NCBI GenBank assembly: GCA_030427685.1
Contig: JAUIBB010000003.1
Coordinates: 1-43,312 of the forward strand
Length of the DNA stretch: 43,312 bases
Source of the DNA: Alphaproteobacteria bacterium
GTDB lineage: Bacteria; Pseudomonadota; Alphaproteobacteria; Rickettsiales; UBA3002
Direction of reading: 5' to 3'
Of the stretch, positions 1-9,081 are shown in pieces (within the stretch, counting starts at the first letter, position 1; every line of letters starts with the position of its first letter). The position numbers and the translations under genes were made by a program. The notes beneath the pieces are model-generated. The model saw nothing but the letters and a program-made list of their open reading frames with translations. It searched no databases and was not told the origin of the DNA.

Positions 1-2
1 GC

Positions 3-479
3 AATGTCTCGGCATGGTATCACCCGGGCCGTAGCGGCGCTATTGGTCTTGGGCCAAAGAACATCCTCGCCTATTTTGGGGAATTGCACCCTTCCACGCT
101 GAAAGCGCTGGATATCGACTTCCCCGTGATGGCGTTTGAGGTGATGCTGGATGCCATTCCTCCATCGCGTGCTAATAAACGGAAGGCGCTCAGCAGCTCT
201 GACTTCCAGCCTGTTTCGCGTGATTTTGCCTTTGTCGTAAACGCCGATATGGCTGCGGCTGACTTGCTGCGTGCGGTTTATGGTGCAGAAAAAACCCTGC
301 TGCGCGATGTGACTATTTTTGATGTGTATACCGGCAAAGGAATTGAGCCCGGGCAAAAATCCATTGCCCTGACCATTACCCTGCAAGCCCCGGATCGCAC
401 GCTGACAGAGGCTGAAATTGAAGCAGTTTCGCAAGCGGTGGTTACCAGCGCACGTAAAATTGGCGCCGTACTGCGCTAA
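3..479 (+). CDS. pheT: Phenylalanine--tRNA ligase beta subunit, C-terminal fragment (gene starts before the window)
   Basis: Frame is open from the window edge (NVSAWYHPGRSGAIGLGPKNILAYFGELHPSTLKALDID...); C-terminal anticodon-binding (FDX-ACB) domain motifs SRDFAFVV and GKSIALTITLQAPDRTLTEAEI-like. Confidence 0.95.
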   Translation, partial: NVSAWYHPGRSGAIGLGPKNILAYFGELHPSTLKALDIDFPVMAFEVMLDAIPPSRANKRKALSSSDFQPVSRDFAFVVNADMAAADLLRAVYGAEKTLLRDVTIFDVYTGKGIEPGQKSIALTITLQAPDRTLTEAEIEAVSQAVVTSARKIGAVLR

Positions 480-519
480 CCTTCAAAAAACCGTCACTTT
501 TATCCTCTTTCTCCTCTGT

Positions 520-525
520 TATAAT
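520..525 (+). promoter_or_regulatory. Candidate -10 box (TATAAT) for the downstream hypothetical gene
   Basis: Exact TATAAT 31 bp upstream of the ATG at 556; no convincing -35 box. Confidence 0.4.
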
Positions 526-555
526 GGGCAAATATAGCTTCTGAGGTCAGCGCGC

Positions 556-1065
556 ATGAGTATTACTCCGCAGAATAAGGTCCATGGCGACAAAGCCCAT
601 AGCGGTAAGCTGCCCGAACTCTACCTAAATCCCAAAACAGTAGATTTTTATGATTGCCAACGGGCCACTGCGTATATCGCGGAATACAAGCTTGGCGGGA
701 ATTATTCCGATACGTTTCTCTTTGAAGACAATAAAAATCCAGGTGAATACATGCTTGAGATCAGCATGTACAACCGTCGGCATCCCCAAAATGAAAGTAT
801 CGCTCGCGGACTCTATAATCGCATGCATCCCGAGCCCAAAGGCCTCACCAACCTCCGCTATGTTTTCAGTGACCGGCATTACAGTGAAAAGCTATCTGGC
901 TTTACCCTTCCGCAGCTGGCTGCCGGGATCAATCAGTACCTGCACTCGCAGATTGGCTACTATGCTCAATTATCTCCACCTCAGCCAGTCCCCAGAAAAT
1001 TAAACGCCTTGCTGGATAATGTACGAAACATTCAGCAGGAAAAGAGCATTAATTTCGGCGGATAA
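556..1065 (+). CDS. Hypothetical protein, 169 aa
   Basis: Intact ORF with an upstream TATAAT; overlaps the purK 3' end by 17 bp in convergent orientation. Family not recognised. Confidence 0.7.
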   Translation: MSITPQNKVHGDKAHSGKLPELYLNPKTVDFYDCQRATAYIAEYKLGGNYSDTFLFEDNKNPGEYMLEISMYNRRHPQNESIARGLYNRMHPEPKGLTNLRYVFSDRHYSEKLSGFTLPQLAAGINQYLHSQIGYYAQLSPPQPVPRKLNALLDNVRNIQQEKSINFGG

Positions 1066-2116
1066 TGGTGACATGCCCCATTTTGCGGCCCGGGCGGGAA
1101 TCCGTCTTGCCGTAAAGATGCACATGCGCTTCGGGCTGTTTGGCATATTCCTGCCATAGCTGCCAATCATCGCCCAGCAGGTTCACCATTTCGCAGGGGC
1201 GGTGCGCGGTGGTATCGCCTAATGCCCAGCCGCAAATTGCCCGAATATGCTGCTCGAACTGGCCAGTTGGCGCCCCTTCCATCGTCCAGTGCCCGGAATT
1301 ATGCGGACGCGGGGCCAGCTCATTCACCAACAAGCCTTGCTCAGTGACGAACATTTCAACGGCAAGCAGCCCAACGACATCCAGCGCCTCGGCCAGTGTT
1401 TTAGCAATCTGGGTGGCCTGTGCCTGATGCGTATCAATAAATGGCGCAGGTGCGATGGTCTTATGCAGGATATGGTCGCGATGGATGTTTTGTACCAGCG
1501 GATAACAGCGCGCCTCGCCCAATGTCGAGCGCGCAACGATGACCGAGGCTTCGGCTGAAAAATCAATGAACCCCTCAAGGATACATTCCGTTTTTCCCAA
1601 GGCCACCCATGCCACGACGGCATCCTCCAGAGATTTAATGACGACCTGACCTTTGCCATCATAGCCCATTTCTGTCGTCTTCAGAACGCAGGGAACGCCA
1701 ATAGTTTTTATAGCCTCAGCCAATTCTTCATTACTGCGCACAGGCGCGAACGGTGCTGTTGCAATCCCCTGTGCCCGAATAAACTCCTTTTCCCGTAACC
1801 GGTGCCGCGTGGTGAACAGCACCGAAGGCTTGGGGCGCACGGTGACAATGCTATCAAGCATTTCAAGGGTTTCGGCGGGGATATTCTCGAACTCGAACGT
1901 CACCACGTCGACGCTTTGCCCGAAGGCACGCAGGGCCGTTGTGTCCTGATAGGCGCCAATCGTGGTTGTGGTCGCCACATGGCTGGCTGGCGAGTCTTTA
2001 TCTGGCGTATAGATATGCGTTTTATATCCCATGCGCGAGGCCGCACGCGCCAGCATTCTCCCCAGCTGTCCGCCGCCCACAATGCCGATGGTAGAACCGG
2101 GAGGCGTAAGGCTCAT
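1049..2116 (-). CDS. purK: 5-(carboxyamino)imidazole ribonucleotide synthase
   Basis: ATP-grasp protein starting [17 protein letters not shown], with [17 protein letters not shown] and [14 protein letters not shown] motifs. Confidence 0.97.
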   Translation of the reverse strand: MSLTPPGSTIGIVGGGQLGRMLARAASRMGYKTHIYTPDKDSPASHVATTTTIGAYQDTTALRAFGQSVDVVTFEFENIPAETLEMLDSIVTVRPKPSVLFTTRHRLREKEFIRAQGIATAPFAPVRSNEELAEAIKTIGVPCVLKTTEMGYDGKGQVVIKSLEDAVVAWVALGKTECILEGFIDFSAEASVIVARSTLGEARCYPLVQNIHRDHILHKTIAPAPFIDTHQAQATQIAKTLAEALDVVGLLAVEMFVTEQGLLVNELAPRPHNSGHWTMEGAPTGQFEQHIRAICGWALGDTTAHRPCEMVNLLGDDWQLWQEYAKQPEAHVHLYGKTDSRPGRKMGHVTIIRRN

Positions 2117-2655
2117 CGTTTTGCCTTCTTTTTACTGGTGGTGGGTTTATCCGAAGGCTTCTCGGCCACAGAAGCCGTTTGTGCTGAGCGCCATTTGGCC
2201 ACACGCCCCGCGAGCGTTTTATCCGACAATGCCAGAATCATCGCCGCTAGCAGACCAGCATTCGCCGCGCCATGCTCACCGATCGCCAGCGTACCGACCG
2301 GCACCCCTTTTGGCATTTGTGCGATGGACAGCAATGCATCCATCCCTTCCAGCGACTTCGAGAGCACCGGCACCCCTAATACGGGGATCGGCGTAATAGC
2401 GGCGGTCATGCCGGGCAAATGGGCCGCGCCCCCTGCTCCCGCAATAATCACCTTATAGCCAGCCTTCTCTGCACCTAATGCAAAATCATACAGGCGTTTG
2501 GGGGTACGATGCGCAGATACAATGCGCGTATCATAGGGAACATCCAGCGCATCCAGCATATCGGCAGCGCATTTCATCGTCGCCCAATCCGATTGACTGC
2601 CCATGATAATGGCCACGCGTGGCGTGGAGCGGGTTGTTTTTTTGGCAACAGCCAT
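2113..2655 (-). CDS. purE: 5-(carboxyamino)imidazole ribonucleotide mutase
   Basis: [40 protein letters not shown] motifs; 4-bp overlap with purK. Start placed at MAVAKK; the ORF track extends to 2712. Lys-rich C-terminal tail. Confidence 0.96.
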   Translation of the reverse strand: MAVAKKTTRSTPRVAIIMGSQSDWATMKCAADMLDALDVPYDTRIVSAHRTPKRLYDFALGAEKAGYKVIIAGAGGAAHLPGMTAAITPIPVLGVPVLSKSLEGMDALLSIAQMPKGVPVGTLAIGEHGAANAGLLAAMILALSDKTLAGRVAKWRSAQTASVAEKPSDKPTTSKKKAKR

Positions 2656-2750
2656 ACGAACCTCTACGTGGGGGTTAAACCTTTCCCTATACGAAGGTTG
2701 CGCGACCGTCAAACCTACGCTACAAAAATTTGCCTAACGGAGTGAATTTC

Positions 2751-3881
2751 ATGAAAATTGCAGCCGCCCGAGAATCCTCACCACTTGAGTCCCGCGTCGC
2801 CCTCACCCCTGATTCCGTCAAGAAATTTGTTGCCCTTGGCATTCAGGTTTCTATTGAATCCGGTGCTGGTCTTGGCTCGGGTATCGCCGACGATGCCTAT
2901 ACCGCAGCAGGCGCGACCGTCGCCGCCAGCGCGGCAGAAGCCTTTGCAAATGCTGACATCGTCGTCTGTGTCGATACGCCGGCAGAAGATGTACTTGCCC
3001 ATATCCCACAGGGATCCATCCTGATTGGCATGCTCAACCCGCTGGATAAACTAACGGATTTTTCAGCACTCAATGCGCGGTCGATTCACGCTTATGCGAT
3101 GGAGTTCCTCCCGCGCATTTCTCGCGCACAATCGATGGATGTACTGTCATCGCAAAGCAATCTTGCGGGTTACCGCGCCGTTATTGAGGCGGTTGCCGCA
3201 ACCAGCAAAACCATTCCGATGATGATGACTGCTGCCGGCACCATCCCTCCAGCCAAAGTACTGGTGCTGGGCGTAGGCGTTGCCGGGCTTCAGGCAATTG
3301 CGACCGCCAAGCGCCTTGGCGCCGTGGTCAGCGCGTTTGACGTCCGCGCCGCCACAAAAGAGCAAGCAGAATCACTCGGCGCGAAGTTTATTGAAGTCCC
3401 TGCCGCAGATAATGCCGAAACCAGCGGTGGCTATGCCAAAGAAATGGATGATGACTACAAGCGTCGTCAGGAAGAGGCGCTGGCCGCCGTGATCAAAACA
3501 CAGGATATCGTGATTACCACCGCCCTGATTCCCGGAAAGCCAGCACCGGAGCTGATTACCAAGGCCATGGTCGCCAGCATGAAAGCCGGCAGCGTGATTG
3601 TAGATCTCGCTGCTGCGGCAGGCGGCAACTGCAAGCTCACCAAACGTGACGATGCCATCCAGACAGAAAATGGTGTTGTTCTATTGGGCTACACCAACCT
3701 CAGCAGCCGTGCGGCGAGCGATGCCAGCCCTCTTTACGCGCGCAACTTATTTACGTTCATCAGCACCCTGATGTTCGATAAGACAACAAAAACCCTCAAA
3801 ATCCTCTCGGATGACGAGCTGATTAAAGGCACACTGGTGACCAAGGGCGGCAAGACGGTGCATCCTGCCCTCGTGGCATAA
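2751..3881 (+). CDS. pntAA: NAD(P) transhydrogenase subunit alpha part 1
   Basis: MKIAAARESSPLESRVALTPDSVKKF... with VLVLGVGVAGLQAIATAKRLGAVVSAFDVR; first of three consecutive pnt genes. Confidence 0.96.
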   Translation: MKIAAARESSPLESRVALTPDSVKKFVALGIQVSIESGAGLGSGIADDAYTAAGATVAASAAEAFANADIVVCVDTPAEDVLAHIPQGSILIGMLNPLDKLTDFSALNARSIHAYAMEFLPRISRAQSMDVLSSQSNLAGYRAVIEAVAATSKTIPMMMTAAGTIPPAKVLVLGVGVAGLQAIATAKRLGAVVSAFDVRAATKEQAESLGAKFIEVPAADNAETSGGYAKEMDDDYKRRQEEALAAVIKTQDIVITTALIPGKPAPELITKAMVASMKAGSVIVDLAAAAGGNCKLTKRDDAIQTENGVVLLGYTNLSSRAASDASPLYARNLFTFISTLMFDKTTKTLKILSDDELIKGTLVTKGGKTVHPALVA

Positions 3882-3890
3882 GGAGTAGTT

Positions 3891-4295
3891 ATGACGGATA
3901 TTTCGACCCTCACCCAGCAAGCGAGCGACATCGCAGATCAGGCCGCGACCCTGCAAGAGCAGTCGCAGGAGCTACAAACCCTGCTCACCCACGGAGCAGG
4001 CGTTGATCCCTTTATCTTTGGCTTCACGGTTCTCGTCCTTGCCTGCTTTGTTGGCTATTATGTTGTCTGGCGCGTTACCCCGGCACTGCACACCCCGCTG
4101 ATGAGTGTTACCAACGCCATTTCCGGCATTATTATTGTGGGCGCCGTCATTGCACTGGGTGCCAGTGGTGAGGGCTTCTCGCACACGATTGGCTTTATCG
4201 CTGTGACCATCGCAAGCATTAATATTTTTGGCGGTTTTATCGTCACCCAGCGCATGCTGGCGATGTTCAAAAAGAAAGAAAAACCTAAACCCTAG
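3891..4295 (+). CDS. pntAB: NAD(P) transhydrogenase subunit alpha part 2
   Basis: Small membrane protein with [32 protein letters not shown]; between pntAA and pntB. Confidence 0.96.
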   Translation: MTDISTLTQQASDIADQAATLQEQSQELQTLLTHGAGVDPFIFGFTVLVLACFVGYYVVWRVTPALHTPLMSVTNAISGIIIVGAVIALGASGEGFSHTIGFIAVTIASINIFGGFIVTQRMLAMFKKKEKPKP

Positions 4296-4307
4296 GGAAG
4301 CTTATCC

Positions 4308-5705
4308 ATGAGCAGTATTATTTACCTCGCCTATCTCGCCTCTGCCGTTTGCTTTATCATGGCGCTGCGTGGGCTTTCATCACCTGTTTCTGCACGGCAG
4401 GGCAATCTTTACGGCATTGGCGGCATGGCAATCGCCATCCTCACTACCCTAAGCCTGCCTCAGGTCGAATCTTACAGCTATATTTTTGGCGGCATTGCTC
4501 TGGGTGGCTTCATTGGTGCTGTGATTGCTAAACGTATTGCGATGACGGCGATGCCCCAGCTTGTGGCCGCATTTCACTCTCTCGTAGGGCTTGCGGCGGT
4601 ACTCATTGCCATGTCTGCACTTTGGTCGCCGGAAGCGTATGGGATTGGCTCTCCGGGAGAAATTCACTTTGGCAGCCTCATCGAGATGAGCCTTGGTGTC
4701 ATCATTGGGGCCATTACCTTTACGGGATCAGTCGTTGCCTTTGCCAAACTACAGGGGTTGGTTTCCGGGGCACCGGTGCGCTTTCCCATGCAGCACCTCA
4801 TTAACGCAGGGTGCGGCCTGGCCCTTCTTCTCCTGATGATGCTTTTCTGCGCGACGGAAGCGAAGTTTATTTTCGTGCTACTGATCGCCATTTCATTAGC
4901 GCTGGGTGTTTTGCTTATCATTCCGATTGGCGGCGCCGATATGCCGGTAGTGGTATCGATGCTCAATTCCTACTCCGGCTGGGCGGCGGTGGGCATTGGC
5001 TTCACCCTTGGCAACCCCGTGCTTATTATTGCAGGGGCGCTGATCGGCTCGTCAGGCGCAATTCTTAGTTATATCATGTGTAAGGCCATGAATCGCTCGA
5101 TCATCAACGTGATTTTTGGAGGATTCGGCTCGGTAGCAGCTGCAACGGAAGCTGGCGCTGCTAAAGATGAGCGCCCGGTCAAGTCCGGCGCAGCAGAAGA
5201 TGCCGCCTTCCTGCTTGCCAATGCGGATTCCGTCATTATCGTTCCCGGCTATGGGATGGCCGTAGCGCAGGCACAACATGCCGTGCGTGAGCTGGCTGAA
5301 ACACTGGAACATAAAGGCATCAAGGTCCGCTATGCGATTCACCCCGTGGCTGGTCGTATGCCCGGACACATGAACGTATTGCTGGCCGAGGCCAATGTAC
5401 CTTACGAGAGCGTGGTTGAGCTGGAAGAAATCAACAACGACTTTGGCACAACAGACGTGGTTTATGTTATTGGCGCCAATGACGTCACCAACCCTGCCGC
5501 AAAGAATGACCCCCAAAGTCCGATTTATGGCATGCCAATCCTCAACGTAGCAGAGGCGCGGAATGTCATCTTCAACAAGCGCTCGATGGCAGCAGGCTAT
5601 GCCGGCATTCAAAATGCCCTGTTCTATCAGGAAAACACCATGATGCTGTTCGGTGATGCCAAAGCGGCAACGGAGCAGCTGGTGAAAGCACTCAAAGAAC
5701 TCTAG
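4308..5705 (+). CDS. pntB: NAD(P) transhydrogenase subunit beta
   Basis: [69 protein letters not shown]. Confidence 0.97.
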   Translation: MSSIIYLAYLASAVCFIMALRGLSSPVSARQGNLYGIGGMAIAILTTLSLPQVESYSYIFGGIALGGFIGAVIAKRIAMTAMPQLVAAFHSLVGLAAVLIAMSALWSPEAYGIGSPGEIHFGSLIEMSLGVIIGAITFTGSVVAFAKLQGLVSGAPVRFPMQHLINAGCGLALLLLMMLFCATEAKFIFVLLIAISLALGVLLIIPIGGADMPVVVSMLNSYSGWAAVGIGFTLGNPVLIIAGALIGSSGAILSYIMCKAMNRSIINVIFGGFGSVAAATEAGAAKDERPVKSGAAEDAAFLLANADSVIIVPGYGMAVAQAQHAVRELAETLEHKGIKVRYAIHPVAGRMPGHMNVLLAEANVPYESVVELEEINNDFGTTDVVYVIGANDVTNPAAKNDPQSPIYGMPILNVAEARNVIFNKRSMAAGYAGIQNALFYQENTMMLFGDAKAATEQLVKALKEL

Positions 5706-5939
5706 GCTGGGCAACCACGCGCGGCTCCACCGTTCTTGCCTCTGCTATTGCCGGGAGGAATCGCCTGCACGGCAATCCGAGCACTGCGTCGCCTGTTATG
5801 CCCTCTGAATTCTCAGGCTCCCTTGCAATGATGCTGTTTTATACGCACCGCCTCAATAAACAGCTGGGGCCAAAGACAGCCGTCTCTTTCCTGCATTATC
5901 GCGCATCACCTCCTTGTGCTGCAATTCATCGCAGCAATA

Positions 5940-5968
5940 AAAAAGGGCCGCTAAATAGCGGCCCTTTT
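5940..5968 (-). terminator. Rho-independent terminator downstream of rpsU
   Basis: Inverted repeat AAAAAGGGCCGCTAAATAGCGGCCCTTTT; on the minus strand the GC stem is followed by a T run, just after the rpsU stop. Confidence 0.8.
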
Positions 5969-5990
5969 CGTATCAATGAATTATGTACGA

Positions 5991-6194
5991 CTAATCGAAC
6001 ATATCCGCTTTTTTACGTGCCAGTTTACGGGCGCGACGGACGGCTTCTCCAGCCTCGCGCACTCGTTTCTCGGACGGTTTTTCGTAATGCTTGCGCATTT
6101 TCATTTCGCGGTAAATCCCTTCACGCTGCATCTTCTTTTTGAGGACGCGCAAAGCTTGATCCACGTTATTATCACGAACTACTACTTCGACCAC
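5991..6194 (-). CDS. rpsU: 30S ribosomal protein bS21
   Basis: [47 protein letters not shown] is bS21-typical. Confidence 0.97.
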   Translation of the reverse strand: MVEVVVRDNNVDQALRVLKKKMQREGIYREMKMRKHYEKPSEKRVREAGEAVRRARKLARKKADMFD

Positions 6195-6246
6195 GAGCTA
6201 ATACCCCCTTCCGGCGTTGTTTAGGACGGGCATTATGGCACAGGAT

Positions 6247-6255
6247 TGTGGATAA
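6247..6255 (-). promoter_or_regulatory. Single DnaA-box-like 9-mer (TTATCCACA on minus strand)
   Basis: TGTGGATAA on the plus strand, in the rpsU/gapR intergenic region. Confidence 0.35.
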
Positions 6256-6414
6256 TGGCAAGCCCGGAATTGCGGGGCTGTGTATCGTGACGTATCGTAC
6301 TGCACCAGCATTCCCGACGAAATGGAAATCCCCCGCGAACGCCTCCTGACGGCACTGCTTCTGATTTCCACCATTCCCGGGTATGCATCGGTTATCACGA
6401 GAAAAGGACATACC

Positions 6415-6693
6415 ATGCAAAATATAACCACCGGCGGCGTCGAAGTACCTAAACTAAAAAGCTATATTGAGCGCATCGAGCGCCTGGACGAAGACAAGGC
6501 TGGCATTGCCAGCGATATTCGCGATGTGTTCGCAGAAGCGAAAAGCAATGGCTTTGATGTCAAAGCAATGCGCCAGATCCTCAAATTGCGCAAGATGAAG
6601 GCCAATGAGCGCACTGAAGCTGAATACATGCTTGATCTCTATAAGCGTGCACTCGGCATGGAAATGGAACTAGATACAGAAGAAGCGGCTTAA
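6415..6693 (+). CDS. DUF2312 / GapR-like nucleoid-associated protein
   Basis: MQNITTGGVEVPKLKSYIERIERLDEDKAGIASDIRDVFAEAKSNGFDVKAMRQILKLRKM matches the GapR/DUF2312 pattern. The ORF track start (6280) is probably too far upstream. Confidence 0.9.
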   Translation: MQNITTGGVEVPKLKSYIERIERLDEDKAGIASDIRDVFAEAKSNGFDVKAMRQILKLRKMKANERTEAEYMLDLYKRALGMEMELDTEEAA

Positions 6694-6734
6694 GCGGCAC
6701 TTCACGAACGACCCATCTTGTTTTCAAGGCTAGT

Positions 6735-6756
6735 CAGCGGCCCCAGAAATGGGGCC
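6735..6756 (+). terminator. Strong hairpin downstream of the gapR-like gene
   Basis: GCGGCCCC-AGAAAT-GGGGCCGC perfect stem; no T run follows. Confidence 0.5.
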
Positions 6757-6932
6757 GCAACACCTCGTATTTATCTATAAATTACAGATTAGTATTTAGA
6801 TTTTCTCATTTAGTACTTTAAATTTTTCCACTTAGCATGGCACAGCGCCCTGATTGACTCCCCCAACGATTCACTAACGGGGGTTCTGCCACAAGGAAAC
6901 ATAGCTTCATAAGATTTACAGCAACTGATGCA

Positions 6933-6956
6933 AAAATGTTTCACGTGAAACATTTT
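6933..6956. promoter_or_regulatory. Candidate parS site (ParB-binding palindrome)
   Basis: AAAATGTTTCACGTGAAACATTTT, a perfect 24-bp palindrome whose core TGTTTCACGTGAAACA (6937-6952) is the canonical parS 16-mer. Confidence 0.88.
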
Positions 6957-7166
6957 GCCTAGCATTACATCATATTGTGGCGATTGACGGCATTTTATAC
7001 ATTATCTGGAATCCACTCGCCCTCATCTTATTTTCCCGGCAACCACAAACCCACAGATAGCACCCTCCAAAATAGCGCTAACCCCAGCTCATGCATCACT
7101 TTAAGAGAGCCTTAGTCAGCGTAAATTACGGCCACCGCATTATAACACTGCCTTTAGAGGCCCACA

Positions 7167-7338
7167 CAAAAAGAGGCCCGCGAACCTGAGTTCGGGGGCC
7201 TCTATGCTGGGGAACTGGTAAGTCCCCCTCTCGAAGTTCCGCCGGATCAGCGACGGAGCCTAAACCCACCTATCCATAAATGGGGCGGGGTATCCGTGAT
7301 CCAAACGAGGCGCGGTATGCGCGCCTCTATCTGGACCT
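7167..7338 (-). ncRNA. Candidate structured RNA or structured 3' UTR downstream of the DUF465 gene
   Basis: Four consecutive hairpins. Two have a pair that is G-U on the minus strand but A-C on the plus strand. Ends in a minus-strand terminator. Confidence 0.55.
7168..7203 (-). terminator. Rho-independent terminator
   Basis: On minus: AGAGGCCCCCGAAC-TCAG-GTTCGCGGGCCTCT then TTTT; 14-bp stem with one mismatch. Confidence 0.85.
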
Positions 7339-7352
7339 TCACGCCAGCGCGA

Positions 7353-7544
7353 CTAAGCTGCAGTCCAGTGCGCTTTATCCACCAGGCGTAACCGCGCCAA
7401 TTCCTCTTTCAGGAGGAGTTTTTGCTTTTTCAGTGTCTGCAACATCGCGAAGTCTGGCGATGGGCGCAGCAATTCATTGGCGATGCGTTGTTCGAGTTTC
7501 GTGTGCTTTTCTTCAACCATGATGTAATGAGCGTGCAATGACAT
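7353..7544 (-). CDS. DUF465 (YdcH-like) small coiled-coil protein
   Basis: KHTKLEQRIANELLRPSPDFAMLQTLKKQKLLLKEELARL is the short DUF465 pattern. Confidence 0.85.
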   Translation of the reverse strand: MSLHAHYIMVEEKHTKLEQRIANELLRPSPDFAMLQTLKKQKLLLKEELARLRLVDKAHWTAA

Positions 7545-7843
7545 GCGTACCTACCTTTTGCGTTATGGTTGCCCTGTGAGAACCGAGTGTTTTCATTGTA
7601 GTACCTTCGATCATTCAGAGTGCCTATGGCAGCGATCGAATGGCGTCGCAAAGACAGGTATATAAAAGCAAACCAGCCTTAATAGTTCAATCAAAAACAG
7701 GGTCAAGGAAAAATAAATATTTTGGGTTCGTGTATTGACATTTTTCAAGATAGCGCTCCAAGCGCAACAGCCGAGACTGTTTTTATTGTTGTTCAATCAG
7801 GCTGTGAATAGAAGAAAAAACGCCCCGCTTGTACTGGACAAGG

Positions 7844-8137
7844 CTATTCATCCTCTTCAAAGCGCCGCTCGACCAACGCAACAATAGCAGCCAACGCCTC
7901 TTCGGCCTGACGCCCCTCGCCGTGTATTTCGATATTTACACCGCGCTCCGCAGCTAGCATGAGGAGGCTAAGGATAGATGTTGCCCCAGCACGCGGCATT
8001 TCCTGCTTTTCGTTGGCACGCGGCAGGCGCACGATCTCGATCTGCGCATCGTAGCTTGCCGCCAGCTTCACTAGCTTTGCCGCCGCCCTTGCGTGCAGCC
8101 CTTTTTTATTACAAATCGTGGCGCGAGCGATTTCCAT
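7844..8137 (-). CDS. HPr family phosphocarrier protein
   Basis: NKKGLHARAAAKLVKLA (active His) and GATSILSLLMLAAERG (regulatory Ser region). Confidence 0.94.
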   Translation of the reverse strand: MEIARATICNKKGLHARAAAKLVKLAASYDAQIEIVRLPRANEKQEMPRAGATSILSLLMLAAERGVNIEIHGEGRQAEEALAAIVALVERRFEEDE

Positions 8138-8157
8138 ATTCCCCCACAGCCCGACTG

Positions 8158-8559
8158 CTAGCTCTTTTTGAGAAGGTTACTGGCGACGTTGATGTATTTA
8201 CGTCCAGCCTCTTGCGCGGTTAAGACCGCAGCCGGAAGATCGAGCGCCGTGCGTACGCTTAACAATTTAATCAGCATCGGCACATTCACGCCGGCAACCA
8301 CCTCGACTTTGTCTGGCACCATCGCAGAGATAGCAAGGTTGCTAGGGGTGCCCCCGAACATGTCCGTAAGCAGCGCCACGCCTTCTCCCTCATCAATCTG
8401 AGCGATTTTGGCGAGGATTTCGTTACGGCGATTTTCGATATCATCTTCAGGGCCAATGGAAATTGCCGACAGGTTCTTTTGTCGGCCAACCACATGCTCG
8501 GCGACGGCAATCAATTCCGACCCCAGCGCGCCATGTGTAATGATAATGATTCCAATCAT
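8158..8559 (-). CDS. PTS mannose-type EIIA domain protein
   Basis: IGIIIITHGALGSELIAVAEHVVG and VALLTDMFGGTPSNLA. Confidence 0.94.
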   Translation of the reverse strand: MIGIIIITHGALGSELIAVAEHVVGRQKNLSAISIGPEDDIENRRNEILAKIAQIDEGEGVALLTDMFGGTPSNLAISAMVPDKVEVVAGVNVPMLIKLLSVRTALDLPAAVLTAQEAGRKYINVASNLLKKS

Positions 8560-8607
8560 ACGAGTGGCTTTAAGCCAGCCTTACATGAATTGCAATCATT
8601 ACTCAGC

Positions 8608-9081
8608 CTAAGCCACGTTAGGACGCCAATCTGTTGGCAAGACGCGACCTTCTTGCATTGCCAGCACATAAAGCAGCACCGATGCTACCGATGTTTGAGG
8701 CAGCGGTGCCATCTTTAGATAGGGCACCTCAATGCCATGAAATGTGCGTTTTTCTGGCTCTGGCAAACGTGTATCGGCTGAAGGATCAAGCTCAATAATC
8801 AGGTGCAGCATTTGCTTGGTTGCGAAATCATTCATCTTCACAATACCAAGGCCACGCAATTCAAGCACACCAGCCAGCTCGGGGATGGCAACGGCTGCCA
8901 GCATCCCCATCATAGGCTCCAGCATGAGACGGTCATCTGCCACCAGTTTGGCGCCCATCAGAACGGCTTCCGCTACCAGTCGCGACTTCCCGGTACCCGA
9001 TGCACCCAGCACCAGACACCCCGCCCCTTTGTATGAAAACGCAGAAGCATGCAGGGGGACATTCGGATCTAACTCAGTCAT
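8608..9081 (-). CDS. hprK: HPr kinase/phosphorylase, short alphaproteobacterial form
   Basis: Walker A GASGTGKS, VADDRLML, GVLELRGLGIVKM; 157 aa, lacking the N-terminal domain of the Gram-positive enzyme. Confidence 0.9.
   Translation of the reverse strand: MTELDPNVPLHASAFSYKGAGCLVLGASGTGKSRLVAEAVLMGAKLVADDRLMLEPMMGMLAAVAIPELAGVLELRGLGIVKMNDFATKQMLHLIIELDPSADTRLPEPEKRTFHGIEVPYLKMAPLPQTSVASVLLYVLAMQEGRVLPTDWRPNVA

Noticed and set aside
5798-6142. 114-aa plus-strand ORF downstream of pntB
   Set aside because: Runs antisense across the rpsU terminator and the rpsU coding region; low-complexity composition and no family resemblance.
7150-7345. Plus-strand riboswitch, tmRNA or SRP RNA
   Set aside because: Key stems contain A-C mismatches on plus, the terminator T run is on minus, and no tmRNA/SRP hallmark sequence was seen.
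6700-7350. Chromosomal replication origin
   Set aside because: parS and AT-richness are suggestive, but there is no DnaA-box cluster and gene orientation does not diverge from this point.
7280-7522. 80-aa plus-strand ORF over the structured RNA and DUF465 gene
   Set aside because: Antisense to a recognisable DUF465 protein and to hairpins whose pairing favours the minus strand.
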